From Oscheius dolichura (Eukaryota > Nematoda > Chromadorea > Rhabditida > Rhabditidae): a stretch of DNA of 64,000 nt. A program made the position numbers and the translations under genes. The stretch lies in contig OW051497.1 in assembly GCA_932521035.1 (NCBI GenBank), positions 12,696,603 to 12,760,602 on the forward strand, read 5' to 3'. The notes under the pieces were generated by a model. That model was given only the letters and a program-made list of their open reading frames with translations, was not told the DNA's origin and ran no database searches. Below, one piece after another: positions 35,060 through 49,052 of this stretch (the first letter of the stretch is position 1; every line of letters starts with the position of its first letter).

Positions 35060-36402
35060 GGGTTTAAGCCAATACAAGTCTCTTGGGCAATTTGAACAGG
35101 CCAGTACGGAATAAAAGCCTAATGATTGGAGAACGTTCGACCACTCTTCTTGTAGAGCTCGACGAGTAGAGTACGAATAATTTAAGATCGAATAGGGTTG
35201 TCTGACCGAATATCGTTTTATAGCCCAAAAACTATTATAGTCCAAAAATAGGGTCTCTTGGGCAATTTGAACAGACCAGTACGGAATAAAAGCCTAACGA
35301 TTTCAGAACGTTCGACCACTCTTCTTGTAGAGCGTGACGAGTAGAGTACGAATAATTTAAGATCGAATAGGGTTGTCTGACCGAATAGCGTTTGATAGCC
35401 CAAAAACTATTATAGTCCAAAAATAGGGTTTAAGCCAATACAAATCTCTTGGGTAATTTGAACAGGCCAGTACGGAATAAAAGCCTAACGATTTCAGAAC
35501 GTTCGACCACTCTTCTTGTAGAGCTCGACGAGTAGAGTACGAATAATTCAAGATCGAATAGGGTTGTCTGACCGAATAGCGTTTTATAGCCCAAAAACTA
35601 TTATAGTCCAAAAATAGGGTTTAAGCCAATACAAATCTCTTGGGCAATTTGAACAGGCCAGTACGGAATAAAAGCCTAACGATTTCAGAACGTTCGACCA
35701 CTCTTCTTGTAGAGCTCGACGAGTAGAGTACGAATAATTCAAGATCGAATAGGGTTCGCTGAACAAATAGCGTTTTATAGCCCAAAAACTATTATAGTCC
35801 AAAAATAGGGTCTCTTGGGCAATTTGAACAGACCAGTACGGAATAAAAGCCTAACGATTTCAGAACGTTCGACCACTCTTCTTGTAGAGCTCGACGAGTA
35901 GAGTACGAATAATTCAAGATCGAATAGGGTTGTCTGACCGAATAGCGTTTTATAGCCCAAAAACTATTATAGTCCAAAAATAGGGTTTAAGCCAATACAA
36001 ATCTCTTGGGTAATTTGAACAGGCCAGTACGGAATAAAAGCCTAATGATTGGAGAACGTTCGACCACTCTTCTTGTAGAGCGTGACGAGTAGAGTACGAA
36101 TAATTTAAGATCGAATAGGGTTGTCTGACCGAATAGCGTTTGATAGCCCAAAAACTATTATAGTCCAAAAATAGGGTTTAAGCCAATACAAATCTCTTGG
36201 GCAATTTGAACAGGCCAGTACGCAATAAAAGCCTAATGATTGGAGAACGTTCGACCACTCTTCTTGTAGAGCTCGACGAGTAGAGTACGAATAATTTAAG
36301 ATCGAATAGGGTTGTCTGACCGAATAGCGTTTGATAGCCCAAAAACTATTATAGTCCAAAAATAGGGTTTAAGCCAATACAAGTCTCTTGGGCAATTTGA
36401 AC
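35060..36402. repeat. Monomer block L-S-L-L-S-L-L plus 43-bp remnant
   Basis: The first S combines S length with the GCGTGACGAG variant usually found in L, suggesting an exchange between an S and an L monomer. Confidence 0.91.
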
Positions 36403-37182
36403 GATTATCCAGGAACGGATGAAGAATTGCGAAGAAGGCAGAGAAATAATGAAACGTAGAAATAAACGGTGTTTTAGACAATAGTATTCAATCACATTTG
36501 TATAAAGAAATAAATTAAAATGTAGGACGGCTTGAAAATTAGCAATAATAGCGGCTAAGGAAGACTTCTGACGGTTTTACTAAGCGTAGCTATGCGTTCC
36601 TCAGTAATTTGTTATTACTGCTCTCAGTCCGAGCATTTCTACTTTGAAATATCGATGCTTTCCATTCATGTCATATCATCTGCAAAAAAAAATACAAAAA
36701 ATACAAAAAATACAAAAAATAAAAAAATACACCATGAATGCAAAAAGAACAAGCAATGCAAAGATTCGGCAAGACAAGTCCAAGTGGTTTTAGGCCATGA
36801 ATTCACCGATTCTGAATTGAAGCATTGTCGTTGGAGCGCACCGCCAATGCCGGGATTCTTTTTCAAATCACCGACTTTTTTTGTTCCAGTGGATGACATC
36901 ACTGCATTGGTGAAACGCCGTATTTGCCTGTTCCTAATTTCCTTGCTTTGCTACCGTTTTATGCACACCACCATATTTATAACATTAATATAATATATAC
37001 ATTAATAATATATATATACATTAATATAATATATATTTATAACATTAATATAATATATAAAAGAGGGTAGGAGGTCCGAATTTGCACTCATTCGAACCGC
37101 CTCATCGAGCTGAGTCTAAAAAACCAGCTCCGTCACAGGAGGACGCTTTTGCGCCACGTTATGGCTCCTAGATCATAAACCA
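36403..37182. repeat. Insert B copy 7 (36403-37058) with shared tail (37059-37182)
   Basis: The internal frame is open at 36592-36993. The tail is the normal form, not the variant carried by the neighbouring A copies. Confidence 0.93.
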
Positions 37183-37552
37183 GGGTTTAAGCCAATACAA
37201 GTCTCTTGGGCAATTTGAACAGGCCAGTACGGAATAAAAGCCTAATGATTGGAGAACGTTCGACCACTCTTCTTGTAGAGCTCGACGAGTAGAGTACGAA
37301 TATTCCAAGATCGAATAGGGTTCGCTGAACAAATAGCCTTTTATAGCCCAAAAACTATTATAGTCCAAAAATAGGGTTTAAGCCAATACAAATCTCTTGG
37401 GCAATTTGAACAGGCCAGTACGGAATAAAAGCCTAACGATTTCAGAACGTTCGACCACTCTTCTTGTAGAGCTCGACGAGTAGAGTACGAATAATCCAAG
37501 ATCGAATAGGGTTCGCTGAATAAATAGCGTTTTATAGCCCAAAAACTATTAT
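37183..37552. repeat. Monomer block L-L
   Basis: The first L has AATATTCC for AATAATTC and AATAGCCTTTTATAG for AATAGCGTTTTATAG. The same pair returns at 39283-39652. Confidence 0.93.
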
Positions 37553-37716
37553 AATCCAGAAAAAGGTACAGTAATATGGGGCAGTTTTTGGAAAAGAGGG
37601 TAGGAGGTCCGAATTTGCACTCATTCGAACCGCCTCATCGAGCTGAGTCTAAAAAACCAGCTCCCGTCACAGGAGGACGCTTTTAAGCCACGTTATGGCT
37701 CCTAGATCATAAACAA
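37553..37716. repeat. Spacer A, variant copy 13 (164 bp)
   Basis: It carries the same three changes as copy 12. Confidence 0.94.
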
Positions 37717-38502
37717 GGGTTTAAGCCAATACAAGTCTCTTGGGCAATTTGAACAGGCCAGTACGGAATAAAAGCCTAATGATTGGAGAACGTTCGACCA
37801 CTCTTCTTGTAGAGCTCGACGAGTAGAGTACGAATAATTTAAGATCGAATAGGGTTGTCTGACCGAATATCGTTTTATAGCCCAAAAACTATTATAGTCC
37901 AAAAATAGGGTCTCTTGGGCAATTTGAACAGACCAGTACGGAATAAAAGCCTAACGATTTCAGAACGTTCGACCACTCTTCTTGTAGAGCGTGACGAGTA
38001 GAGTACGAATAATTTAAGATCGAATAGGGTTGTCTGACCGAATAGCGTTTGATAGCCCAAAAACTATTATAGTCCAAAAATAGGGTTTAAGCCAATACAA
38101 ATCTCTTGGGTAATTTGAACAGGCCAGTACGGAATAAAAGCCTAATGATTGGAGAACGTTCGACCACTCTTCTTGTAGAGCGTGACGAGTAGAGTACGAA
38201 TAATTTAAGATCGAATAGGGTTGTCTGACCGAATAGCGTTTGATAGCCCAAAAACTATTATAGTCCAAAAATAGGGTTTAAGCCAATACAAATCTCTTGG
38301 GCAATTTGAACAGGCCAGTACGCAATAAAAGCCTAATGATTGGAGAACGTTCGACCACTCTTCTTGTAGAGCTCGACGAGTAGAGTACGAATAATTTAAG
38401 ATCGAATAGGGTTGTCTGACCGAATAGCGTTTGATAGCCCAAAAACTATTATAGTCCAAAAATAGGGTTTAAGCCAATACAAGTCTCTTGGGCAATTTGA
38501 AC
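37717..38502. repeat. Monomer block L-S-L-L plus 43-bp remnant
   Basis: Part of the 2100-bp tandem unit. The S again has the GCGTGACGAG variant. Confidence 0.92.
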
Positions 38503-39282
38503 GATTATCCAGGAACGGATGAAGAATTGCGAAGAAGGCAGAGAAATAATGAAACGTAGAAATAAACGGTGTTTTAGACAATAGTATTCAATCACATTTG
38601 TATAAAGAAATAAATTAAAATGTAGGACGGCTTGAAAATTAGCAATAATAGCGGCTAAGGAAGACTTCTGACGGTTTTACTAAGCGTAGCTATGCGTTCC
38701 TCAGTAATTTGTTATTACTGCTCTCAGTCCGAGCATTTCTACTTTGAAATATCGATGCTTTCCATTCATGTCATATCATCTGCAAAAAAAAATACAAAAA
38801 ATACAAAAAATACAAAAAATAAAAAAATACACCATGAATGCAAAAAGAACAAGCAATGCAAAGATTCGGCAAGACAAGTCCAAGTGGTTTTAGGCCATGA
38901 ATTCACCGATTCTGAATTGAAGCATTGTCGTTGGAGCGCACCGCCAATGCCGGGATTCTTTTTCAAATCACCGACTTTTTTTGTTCCAGTGGATGACATC
39001 ACTGCATTGGTGAAACGCCGTATTTGCCTGTTCCTAATTTCCTTGCTTTGCTACCGTTTTATGCACACCACCATATTTATAACATTAATATAATATATAC
39101 ATTAATAATATATATATACATTAATATAATATATATTTATAACATTAATATAATATATAAAAGAGGGTAGGAGGTCCGAATTTGCACTCATTCGAACCGC
39201 CTCATCGAGCTGAGTCTAAAAAACCAGCTCCGTCACAGGAGGACGCTTTTGCGCCACGTTATGGCTCCTAGATCATAAACCA
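38503..39282. repeat. Insert B copy 8 (38503-39158) with shared tail (39159-39282)
   Basis: It lies 2100 bp after copy 7, the shortest B spacing in the window. The internal frame is open at 38692-39093. Confidence 0.93.
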
Positions 39283-39652
39283 GGGTTTAAGCCAATACAA
39301 GTCTCTTGGGCAATTTGAACAGGCCAGTACGGAATAAAAGCCTAATGATTGGAGAACGTTCGACCACTCTTCTTGTAGAGCTCGACGAGTAGAGTACGAA
39401 TATTCCAAGATCGAATAGGGTTCGCTGAACAAATAGCCTTTTATAGCCCAAAAACTATTATAGTCCAAAAATAGGGTTTAAGCCAATACAAATCTCTTGG
39501 GCAATTTGAACAGGCCAGTACGGAATAAAAGCCTAACGATTTCAGAACGTTCGACCACTCTTCTTGTAGAGCTCGACGAGTAGAGTACGAATAATCCAAG
39601 ATCGAATAGGGTTCGCTGAATAAATAGCGTTTTATAGCCCAAAAACTATTAT
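39283..39652. repeat. Monomer block L-L
   Basis: It repeats 37183-37552 at a distance of 2100 bp, including the AATAGCC variant. Confidence 0.93.
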
Positions 39653-39816
39653 AATCCAGAAAAAGGTACAGTAATATGGGGCAGTTTTTGGAAAAGAGGG
39701 TAGGAGGTCCGAATTTGCACTCATTCGAACCGCCTCATCGAGCTGAGTCTAAAAAACCAGCTCCCGTCACAGGAGGACGCTTTTAAGCCACGTTATGGCT
39801 CCTAGATCATAAACAA
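39653..39816. repeat. Spacer A, variant copy 14 (164 bp)
   Basis: Last of the three variant A copies, 2100 bp after copy 13. Confidence 0.94.
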
Positions 39817-41825
39817 GGGTTTAAGCCAATACAAGTCTCTTGGGCAATTTGAACAGGCCAGTACGGAATAAAAGCCTAATGATTGGAGAACGTTCGACCA
39901 CTCTTCTTGTAGAGCTCGACGAGTAGAGTACGAATAATTTAAGATCGAATAGGGTTGTCTGACCGAATATCGTTTTATAGCCCAAAAACTATTATAGTCC
40001 AAAAATAGGGTCTCTTGGGCAATTTGAACAGACCAGTACGGAATAAAAGCCTAACGATTTCAGAACGTTCGACCACTCTTCTTGTAGAGCGTGACGAGTA
40101 GAGTACGAATAATTTAAGATCGAATAGGGTTGTCTGACCGAATAGCGTTTGATAGCCCAAAAACTATTATAGTCCAAAAATAGGGTTTAAGCCAATACAA
40201 ATCTCTTGGGTAATTTGAACAGGCCAGTACGGAATAAAAGCCTAATGATTGGAGAACGTTCGACCACTCTTCTTGTAGAGCTCGACGAGTAGAGTACGAA
40301 TAATTCAAGATCGAATAGGGTTCGCTGAACAAATAGCGTTTTATAGCCCAAAAACTATTATAGTCCAAAAATAGGGTCTCTTGGGCAATTTGAACAGACC
40401 AGTACGGAATAAAAGCCTAACGATTTCAGAACGTTCGACCACTCTTCTTGTAGAGCTCGACGAGTAGAGTACGAATAATTCAAGATCGAATAGGGTTCGC
40501 TGAACAAATAGCGTTTTATAGCCCAAAAACTATTATAGTCCAAAAATAGGGTCTCTTGGGCAATTTGAACAGACCAGTACGGAATAAAAGCCTAACGATT
40601 TCAGAACGTTCGACCACTCTTCTTGTAGAGCTCGACGAGTAGAGTACGAATAATTCAAGATCGAATAGGGTTGTCTGACCGAATAGCGTTTTATAGCCCA
40701 AAAACTATTATAGTCCAAAAATAGGGTTTAAGCCAATACAAATCTCTTGGGCAATTTGAACAGGCCAGTACGGAATAAAAGCCTAATGATTGGAGAACGT
40801 TCGACCACTCTTCTTGTAGAGCTCGACGAGTAGAGTACCAATAATTTAAGATCGACTAGGGTTCGCTGAACAAATAGCGTTTTATAGCCCAAAAACTATT
40901 ATAGTCCAAAAATAGGGTTTAAGCCAATACAAGTCTCTTGGGCAATTTGAACAGGCCAGTACGGAATAAAAGCCTAATGATTGGAGAACGTTCGACCACT
41001 CTTCTTGTAGAGCTCGACGAGTAGAGTACGAATAATTTAAGATCGACTAGGGTTCGCTGAACAAATAGCGTTTTATAGCCCAAAAACTATTATAGTCCAA
41101 AAATAGGGTTTAAGCCAATACAAATCTCTTGGGCAATTTGAACAGGCCAGTACGCAATAAAAGCCTAATGATTGGAGAACGTTCGACCACTCTTCTTGTA
41201 GAGCTCGACGAGTAGAGTACGAATAATTCAAGATCGAATAGGGTTCGCTGAACAAATAGCGTTTTATAGCCCAAAAACTATTATAGTCCAAAAATAGGGT
41301 CTCTTGGGCAATTTGAACAGACCAGTACGGAATAAAAGCCTAACGATTTCAGAACGTTCGACCACTCTTCTTGTAGAGCTCGACGAGTAGAGTACGAATA
41401 ATTCAAGATCGAATAGGGTTCGCTGAACAAATAGCGTTTTATAGCCCAAAAACTATTATAGTCCAAAAATAGGGTCTCTTGGGCAATTTGAACAGACCAG
41501 TACGGAATAAAAGCCTAACGATTTCAGAACGTTCGACCACTCTTCTTGTAGAGCTCGACGAGTAGAGTACGAATAATTCAAGATCGAATAGGGTTGTCTG
41601 ACCGAATAGCGTTTTATAGCCCAAAAACTATTATAGTCCAAAAATAGGGTTTAAGCCAATACAAATCTCTTGGGCAATTTGAACAGGCCAGTACGGAATA
41701 AAAGCCTAACGATTTCAGAACGTTCGACCACTCTTCTTGTAGAGCTCGACGAGTAGAGTACGAATAATCCAAGATCGAATAGGGTTCGCTGAATAAATAG
41801 CGTTTTATAGCCCAAAAACTATTAT
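39817..41825. repeat. Mixed block (6 L, 5 S)
   Basis: The order is L, S, L, two S, three L, two S, L. The first part continues the 2100-bp unit to about 40280, then switches to the L-S-S type. Two monomers carry the GATCGACTAGGG variant, and a private C lies at 40839. Confidence 0.92.
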
Positions 41826-41988
41826 AATCCAGAAAAAGGTACAGTAATATGGGGCAGTTTTTGGAAAAGAGGGTAGGAGGTCCGAATTTGCACTCATTCG
41901 AACCGCCTCATCGAGCTGAGTCTAAAAAACCAGCTCCGTCACAGGAGGACGCTTTTGCGCCACGTTATGGCTCCTAGATCATAAACCA
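41826..41988. repeat. Spacer A, copy 15
   Basis: Normal form, full length. Confidence 0.95.
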
Positions 41989-42740
41989 GGGTTTAAGCCA
42001 ATACAAGTCTCTTGGGCAATTTGAACAGGCCAGTACGGAACAAAAGCCTAATGATTGGAGAACGTTCGACCACTCGTCTTGTAGAGCTCGACGAGTAGAG
42101 TACGAATAATTTAAGATCGAATAGGGTTGTCTGACCGAATAGCGTTTTATAGCCCAAAAACTATTATAGTCCAAAAATAGGGTTTAAGCCAATACAAATC
42201 TCTTGGGTAATTTGAACAGGCCAGTACGGAATAAAAGCCTAATGATTGGAGAACGTTCGACCACTCTTCTTGTAGAGCGTGACGAGTAGAGTACGAATAA
42301 TTTAAGATCGAATAGGGTTGTCTGACCGAATAGCGTTTGATAGCCCAAAAACTATTATAGTCCAAAAATAGGGTTTAAGCCAATACAAATCTCTTGGGCA
42401 ATTTGAACAGGCCAGTACGCAATAAAAGCCTAATGATTGGAGAACGTTCGACCACTCTTCTTGTAGAGCTCGACGAGTAGAGTACGAATAATTTAAGATC
42501 GAATAGGGTTGTCTGACCGAATAGCGTTTGATAGCCCAAAAACTATTATAGTCCAAAAATAGGGTTTAAGCCAATACAAATCTCTTGGGCAATTTGAACA
42601 GGCCAGTACGCAATAAAAGCCTAACGATTTCAGAACGTTCGACCACTCTTCTTGTAGAGCTCGACGAGTAGAGTACGAATAATCCAAGATCGAATAGGGT
42701 TCGCTGAATAAATAGCGTTTTATAGCCCAAAAACTATTAT
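41989..42740. repeat. Monomer block L-L-L-L
   Basis: Same organisation and variants as 9615-10366. Confidence 0.93.
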
Positions 42741-42903
42741 AATCCAGAAAAAGGTACAGTAATATGGGGCAGTTTTTGGAAAAGAGGGTAGGAGGTCCGA
42801 ATTTGCACTCATTCGAACCGCCTCATCGAGCTGAGTCTAAAAAACCAGCTCCGTCACAGGAGGACGCTTTTGCGCCACGTTATGGCTCCTAGATCATAAA
42901 CCA
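42741..42903. repeat. Spacer A, copy 16
   Basis: Full length, 915 bp after copy 15. Confidence 0.95.
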
Positions 42904-43705
42904 GGGTTTAAGCCAATACAAGTCTCTTGGGCAATTTGAACAGGCCAGTACGGAACAAAAGCCTAATGATTGGAGAACGTTCGACCACTCGTCTTGTAGA
43001 GCTCGACGAGTAGAGTACGAATAATTTAAGATCGAATAGGGTTGTCTGACCGAATAGCGTTTTATAGCCCAAAAACTATTATAGTCCAAAAATAGGGTTT
43101 AAGCCAATACAAATCTCTTGGGTAATTTGAACAGGCCAGTACGGAATAAAAGCCTAATGATTGGAGAACGTTCGACCACTCTTCTTGTAGAGCGTGACGA
43201 GTAGAGTACGAATAATTTAAGATCGAATAGGGTTGTCTGACCGAATAGCGTTTGATAGCCCAAAAACTATTATAGTCCAAAAATAGGGTTTAAGCCAATA
43301 CAAATCTCTTGGGCAATTTGAACAGGCCAGTACGCAATAAAAGCCTAATGATTGGAGAACGTTCGACCACTCTTCTTGTAGAGCTCGACGAGTAGAGTAC
43401 GAATAATTTAAGATCGAATAGGGTTGTCTGACCGAATAGCGTTTGATAGCCCAAAAACTATTATAGTCCAAAAATAGGGTTTAAGCCAATACAAATCTCT
43501 TGGGCAATTTGAACAGGCCAGTACGCAATAAAAGCCTAATGATTGGAGAACGTTCGACCACTCTTCTTGTAGAGCTCGACGAGTAGAGTACGAATAATTT
43601 AAGATCGAATAGGGTTGTCTGACCGAATATCGTTTGATAGCCCAAAAACTATTATAGTCCAAAAATAGGGTTTAAGCCAATACAAGTCTCTTGGGCAATT
43701 TGAAC
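42904..43705. repeat. Monomer block L-L-L-L plus 43-bp remnant
   Basis: Same organisation and variants as 10530-11331. Confidence 0.93.
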
Positions 43706-44485
43706 GATTATCCAGGAACGGATGAAGAATTGCGAAGAAGGCAGAGAAATAATGAAACGTAGAAATAAACGGTGTTTTAGACAATAGTATTCAATCACAT
43801 TTGTATAAAGAAATAAATTAAAATGTAGGACGGCTTGAAAATTAGCAATAATAGCGGCTAAGGAAGACTTCTGACGGTTTTACTAAGCGTAGCTATGCGT
43901 TCCTCAGTAATTTGTTATTACTGCTCTCAGTCCGAGCATTTCTACTTTGAAATATCGATGCTTTCCATTCATGTCATATCATCTGCAAAAAAAAATACAA
44001 AAAATACAAAAAATACAAAAAATAAAAAAATACACCATGAATGCAAAAAGAACAAGCAATGCAAAGATTCGGCAAGACAAGTCCAAGTGGTTTTAGGCCA
44101 TGAATTCACCGATTCTGAATTGAAGCATTGTCGTTGGAGCGCACCGCCAATGCCGGGATTCTTTTTCAAATCACCGACTTTTTTTGTTCCAGTGGATGAC
44201 ATCACTGCATTGGTGAAACGCCGTATTTGCCTGTTCCTAATTTCCTTGCTTTGCTACCGTTTTATGCACACCACCATATTTATAACATTAATATAATATA
44301 TACATTAATAATATATATATACATTAATATAATATATATTTATAACATTAATATAATATATAAAAGAGGGTAGGAGGTCCGAATTTGCACTCATTCGAAC
44401 CGCCTCATCGAGCTGAGTCTAAAAAACCAGCTCCGTCACAGGAGGACGCTTTTGCGCCACGTTATGGCTCCTAGATCATAAACCA
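43706..44485. repeat. Insert B copy 9 (43706-44361) with shared tail (44362-44485)
   Basis: It lies 5203 bp after copy 8. The internal frame is open at 43895-44296. Confidence 0.93.
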
Positions 44486-46876
44486 GGGTTTAAGCCAATA
44501 CAAGTCTCTTGGGCAATTTGAACAGGCCAGTACGGAATAAAAGCCTAACGATTTCAGAACGTTCGACCACTCTTCTTGTAGAGCTCGACGAGTAGAGTAC
44601 GAATAATTCAAGATCGAATAGGGTTGTCTGACCGAATAGCGTTTTCTAGCCCAAAAACTATTATAGTCCAAAAATAGGGTTTAAGCCAATACAAATCTCT
44701 TGGGCAATTTGAACAGGCCAGTACGGAATAAAAGCCTAACGATTTCAGAACGTTCGACCACTCTTCTTGTAGAGCTCGACGAGTAGAGTACGAATAATTC
44801 AAGATCGAATAGGGTTCGCTGAACAAATAGCGTTTTATAGCCCAAAAACTATTATAGTCCAAAAATAGGGTTTAAGCCAATACAAATCTCTTGGGCAATT
44901 TGAACAGGCCAGTACGGAATAAAAGCCTAATGATTGGAGAACGTTCGACCACTCTTCTTGTAGAGCTCGACGAGTAGAGTACGAATATTCCAAGATCGAA
45001 TAGGGTTCGCTGAACAAATAGCGTTTTATAGCCCAAAAACTATTATAGTCCAAAAATAGGGTCTCTTGGGCAATTTGAACAGACCAGTACGGAATAAAAG
45101 CCTAACGATTTCAGAACGTTCGACCACTCTTCTTGTAGAGCTCGACGAGTAGAGTACGAATAATTCAAGATCGAATAGGGTTGTCTGACCGAATAGCGTT
45201 TTATAGCCCAAAAACTATTATAGTCCAAAAATAGGGTTTAAGCCAATACAAATCTCTTGGGCAATTTGAACAGGCCAGTACGGAATAAAAGCCTAACGAT
45301 TTCAGAACGTTCGACCACTCTTCTTGTAGAGCTCGACGAGTAGAGTACGAATAATTTAAGATCGACTAGGGTTCGCTGAACAAATAGCGTTTTATAGCCC
45401 AAAAACTATTATAGTCCAAAAATAGGGTTTAAGCCAATACAAATCTCTTGGGCAATTTGAACAGGCCAGTACGCAATAAAAGCCTAATGATTGGAGAACG
45501 TTCGACCACTCTTCTTGTAGAGCTCGACGAGTAGAGTACGAATAATTCAAGATCGAATAGGGTTCGCTGAACAAATAGCGTTTTATAGCCCAAAAACTAT
45601 TATAGTCCAAAAATAGGGTCTCTTGGGCAATTTGAACAGACCAGTACGGAATAAAAGCCTAACGATTTCAGAACGTTCGACCACTCTTCTTGTAGAGCTC
45701 GACGAGTAGAGTACGAATAATTCAAGATCGAATAGGGTTCGCTGAACAAATAGCGTTTTATAGCCCAAAAACTATTATAGTCCAAAAATAGGGTCTCTTG
45801 GGCAATTTGAACAGACCAGTACGGAATAAAAGCCTAACGATTTCAGAACGTTCGACCACTCTTCTTGTAGAGCTCGACGAGTAGAGTACGAATAATTCAA
45901 GATCGAATAGGGTTGTCTGACCGAATAGCGTTTTATAGCCCAAAAACTATTATAGTCCAAAAATAGGGTTTAAGCCAATACAAATCTCTTGGGCAATTTG
46001 AACAGGCCAGTACGGAATAAAAGCCTAACGATTTCAGAACGTTCGACCACTCTTCTTGTAGAGCTCGACGAGTAGAGTACGAATAATTTAAGATCGACTA
46101 GGGTTCGCTGAACAAATAGCGTTTTATAGCCCAAAAACTATTATAGTCCAAAAATAGGGTTTAAGCCAATACAAATCTCTTGGGCAATTTGAACAGGCCA
46201 GTACGCAATAAAAGCCTAATGATTGGAGAACGTTCGACCACTCTTCTTGTAGAGCTCGACGAGTAGAGTACGAATAATTCAAGATCGAATAGGGTTCGCT
46301 GAACAAATAGCGTTTTATAGCCCAAAAACTATTATAGTCCAAAAATAGGGTCTCTTGGGCAATTTGAACAGACCAGTACGGAATAAAAGCCTAACGATTT
46401 CAGAACGTTCGACCACTCTTCTTGTAGAGCTCGACGAGTAGAGTACGAATAATTCAAGATCGAATAGGGTTCGCTGAACAAATAGCGTTTTATAGCCCAA
46501 AAACTATTATAGTCCAAAAATAGGGTCTCTTGGGCAATTTGAACAGACCAGTACGGAATAAAAGCCTAACGATTTCAGAACGTTCGACCACTCTTCTTGT
46601 AGAGCTCGACGAGTAGAGTACGAATAATTCAAGATCGAATAGGGTTGTCTGACCGAATAGCGTTTTATAGCCCAAAAACTATTATAGTCCAAAAATAGGG
46701 TTTAAGCCAATACAAATCTCTTGGGCAATTTGAACAGGCCAGTACGGAATAAAAGCCTAACGATTTCAGAACGTTCGACCACTCTTCTTGTAGAGCTCGA
46801 CGAGTAGAGTACGAATAATCCAAGATCGAATAGGGTTCGCTGAATAAATAGCGTTTTATAGCCCAAAAACTATTAT
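44486..46876. repeat. Mixed block (8 L, 5 S) with two tandem 732-bp units
   Basis: The order is three L, S, then L-L-S-S twice with L at the end. The 732-bp units run about 45420-46151 and 46152-46883. Each unit is preceded by an L with GATCGACTAGGG. A private C at 44646 changes TTTTATAGCC to TTTTCTAGCC. Confidence 0.92.
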
Positions 46877-47039
46877 AATCCAGAAAAAGGTACAGTAATA
46901 TGGGGCAGTTTTTGGAAAAGAGGGTAGGAGGTCCGAATTTGCACTCATTCGAACCGCCTCATCGAGCTGAGTCTAAAAAACCAGCTCCGTCACAGGAGGA
47001 CGCTTTTGCGCCACGTTATGGCTCCTAGATCATAAACCA
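46877..47039. repeat. Spacer A, copy 17
   Basis: Normal form, full length. Confidence 0.95.
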
Positions 47040-48889
47040 GGGTTTAAGCCAATACAAGTCTCTTGGGCAATTTGAACAGGCCAGTACGGAACAAAAGCCT
47101 AATGATTGGAGAACGTTCGACCACTCGTCTTGTAGAGCTCGACGAGTAGAGTACGAATAATTTAAGATCGAATAGGGTTGTCTGACCGAATAGCGTTTTA
47201 TAGCCCAAAAACTATTATAGTCCAAAAATAGGGTTTAAGCCAATACAAATCTCTTGGGTAATTTGAACAGGCCAGTACGGAATAAAAGCCTAATGATTGG
47301 AGAACGTTCGACCACTCTTCTTGTAGAGCGTGACGAGTAGAGTACGAATAATTTAAGATCGAATAGGGTTGTCTGACCGAATAGCGTTTGATAGCCCAAA
47401 AACTATTATAGTCCAAAAATAGGGTTTAAGCCAATACAAATCTCTTGGGCAATTTGAACAGGCCAGTACGCAATAAAAGCCTAATGATTGGAGAACGTTC
47501 GACCACTCTTCTTGTAGAGCTCGACGAGTAGAGTACGAATAATTTAAGATCGAATAGGGTTGTCTGACCGAATAGCGTTTGATAGCCCAAAAACTATTAT
47601 AGTCCAAAAATAGGGTTTAAGCCAATACAAATCTCTTGGGCAATTTGAACAGGCCAGTACGCAATAAAAGCCTAATGATTGGAGAACGTTCGACCACTCT
47701 TCTTGTAGAGCTCGACGAGTAGAGTACGAATATTCCAAGATCGAATAGGGTTCGCTGAACAAATAGCGTTTTATAGCCCAAAAACTATTATAGTCCAAAA
47801 ATAGGGTCTCTTGGGCAATTTGAACAGACCAGTACGGAATAAAAGCCTAACGATTTCAGAACGTTCGACCACTCTTCTTGTAGAGCTCGACGAGTAGAGT
47901 ACGAATAATTCAAGATCGAATAGGGTTGTCTGACCGAATAGCGTTTTATAGCCCAAAAACTATTATAGTCCAAAAATAGGGTTTAAGCCAATACAAATCT
48001 CTTGGGCAATTTGAACAGGCCAGTACGGAATAAAAGCCTAACGATTTCAGAACGTTCGACCACTCTTCTTGTAGAGCTCGACGAGTAGAGTACGAATAAT
48101 TTAAGATCGACTAGGGTTCGCTGAACAAATAGCGTTTTATAGCCCAAAAACTATTATAGTCCAAAAATAGGGTTTAAGCCAATACAAATCTCTTGGGCAA
48201 TTTGAACAGGCCAGTACGCAATAAAAGCCTAATGATTGGAGAACGTTCGACCACTCTTCTTGTAGAGCTCGACGAGTAGAGTACGAATAATTCAAGATCG
48301 AATAGGGTTCGCTGAACAAATAGCGTTTTATAGCCCAAAAACTATTATAGTCCAAAAATAGGGTCTCTTGGGCAATTTGAACAGACCAGTACGGAATAAA
48401 AGCCTAACGATTTCAGAACGTTCGACCACTCTTCTTGTAGAGCTCGACGAGTAGAGTACGAATAATTCAAGATCGAATAGGGTTCGCTGAACAAATAGCG
48501 TTTTATAGCCCAAAAACTATTATAGTCCAAAAATAGGGTCTCTTGGGCAATTTGAACAGACCAGTACGGAATAAAAGCCTAACGATTTCAGAACGTTCGA
48601 CCACTCTTCTTGTAGAGCTCGACGAGTAGAGTACGAATAATTCAAGATCGAATAGGGTTGTCTGACCGAATAGCGTTTTATAGCCCAAAAACTATTATAG
48701 TCCAAAAATAGGGTTTAAGCCAATACAAATCTCTTGGGCAATTTGAACAGGCCAGTACGGAATAAAAGCCTAACGATTTCAGAACGTTCGACCACTCTTC
48801 TTGTAGAGCTCGACGAGTAGAGTACGAATAATCCAAGATCGAATAGGGTTCGCTGAATAAATAGCGTTTTATAGCCCAAAAACTATTAT
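47040..48889. repeat. Mixed block (7 L, 3 S)
   Basis: The order is four L, S, two L, two S, L. The four-L part is joined directly to S-containing sequence without a B, as at 5694-6986, but at a different monomer variant (AATATTCC), so it is an independent joint. Confidence 0.92.
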
Positions 48890-49052
48890 AATCCAGAAAA
48901 AGGTACAGTAATATGGGGCAGTTTTTGGAAAAGAGGGTAGGAGGTCCGAATTTGCACTCATTCGAACCGCCTCATCGAGCTGAGTCTAAAAAACCAGCTC
49001 CGTCACAGGAGGACGCTTTTGCGCCACGTTATGGCTCCTAGATCATAAACCA
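48890..49052. repeat. Spacer A, copy 18
   Basis: Lies exactly 39438 bp from copy 5. Confidence 0.95.
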
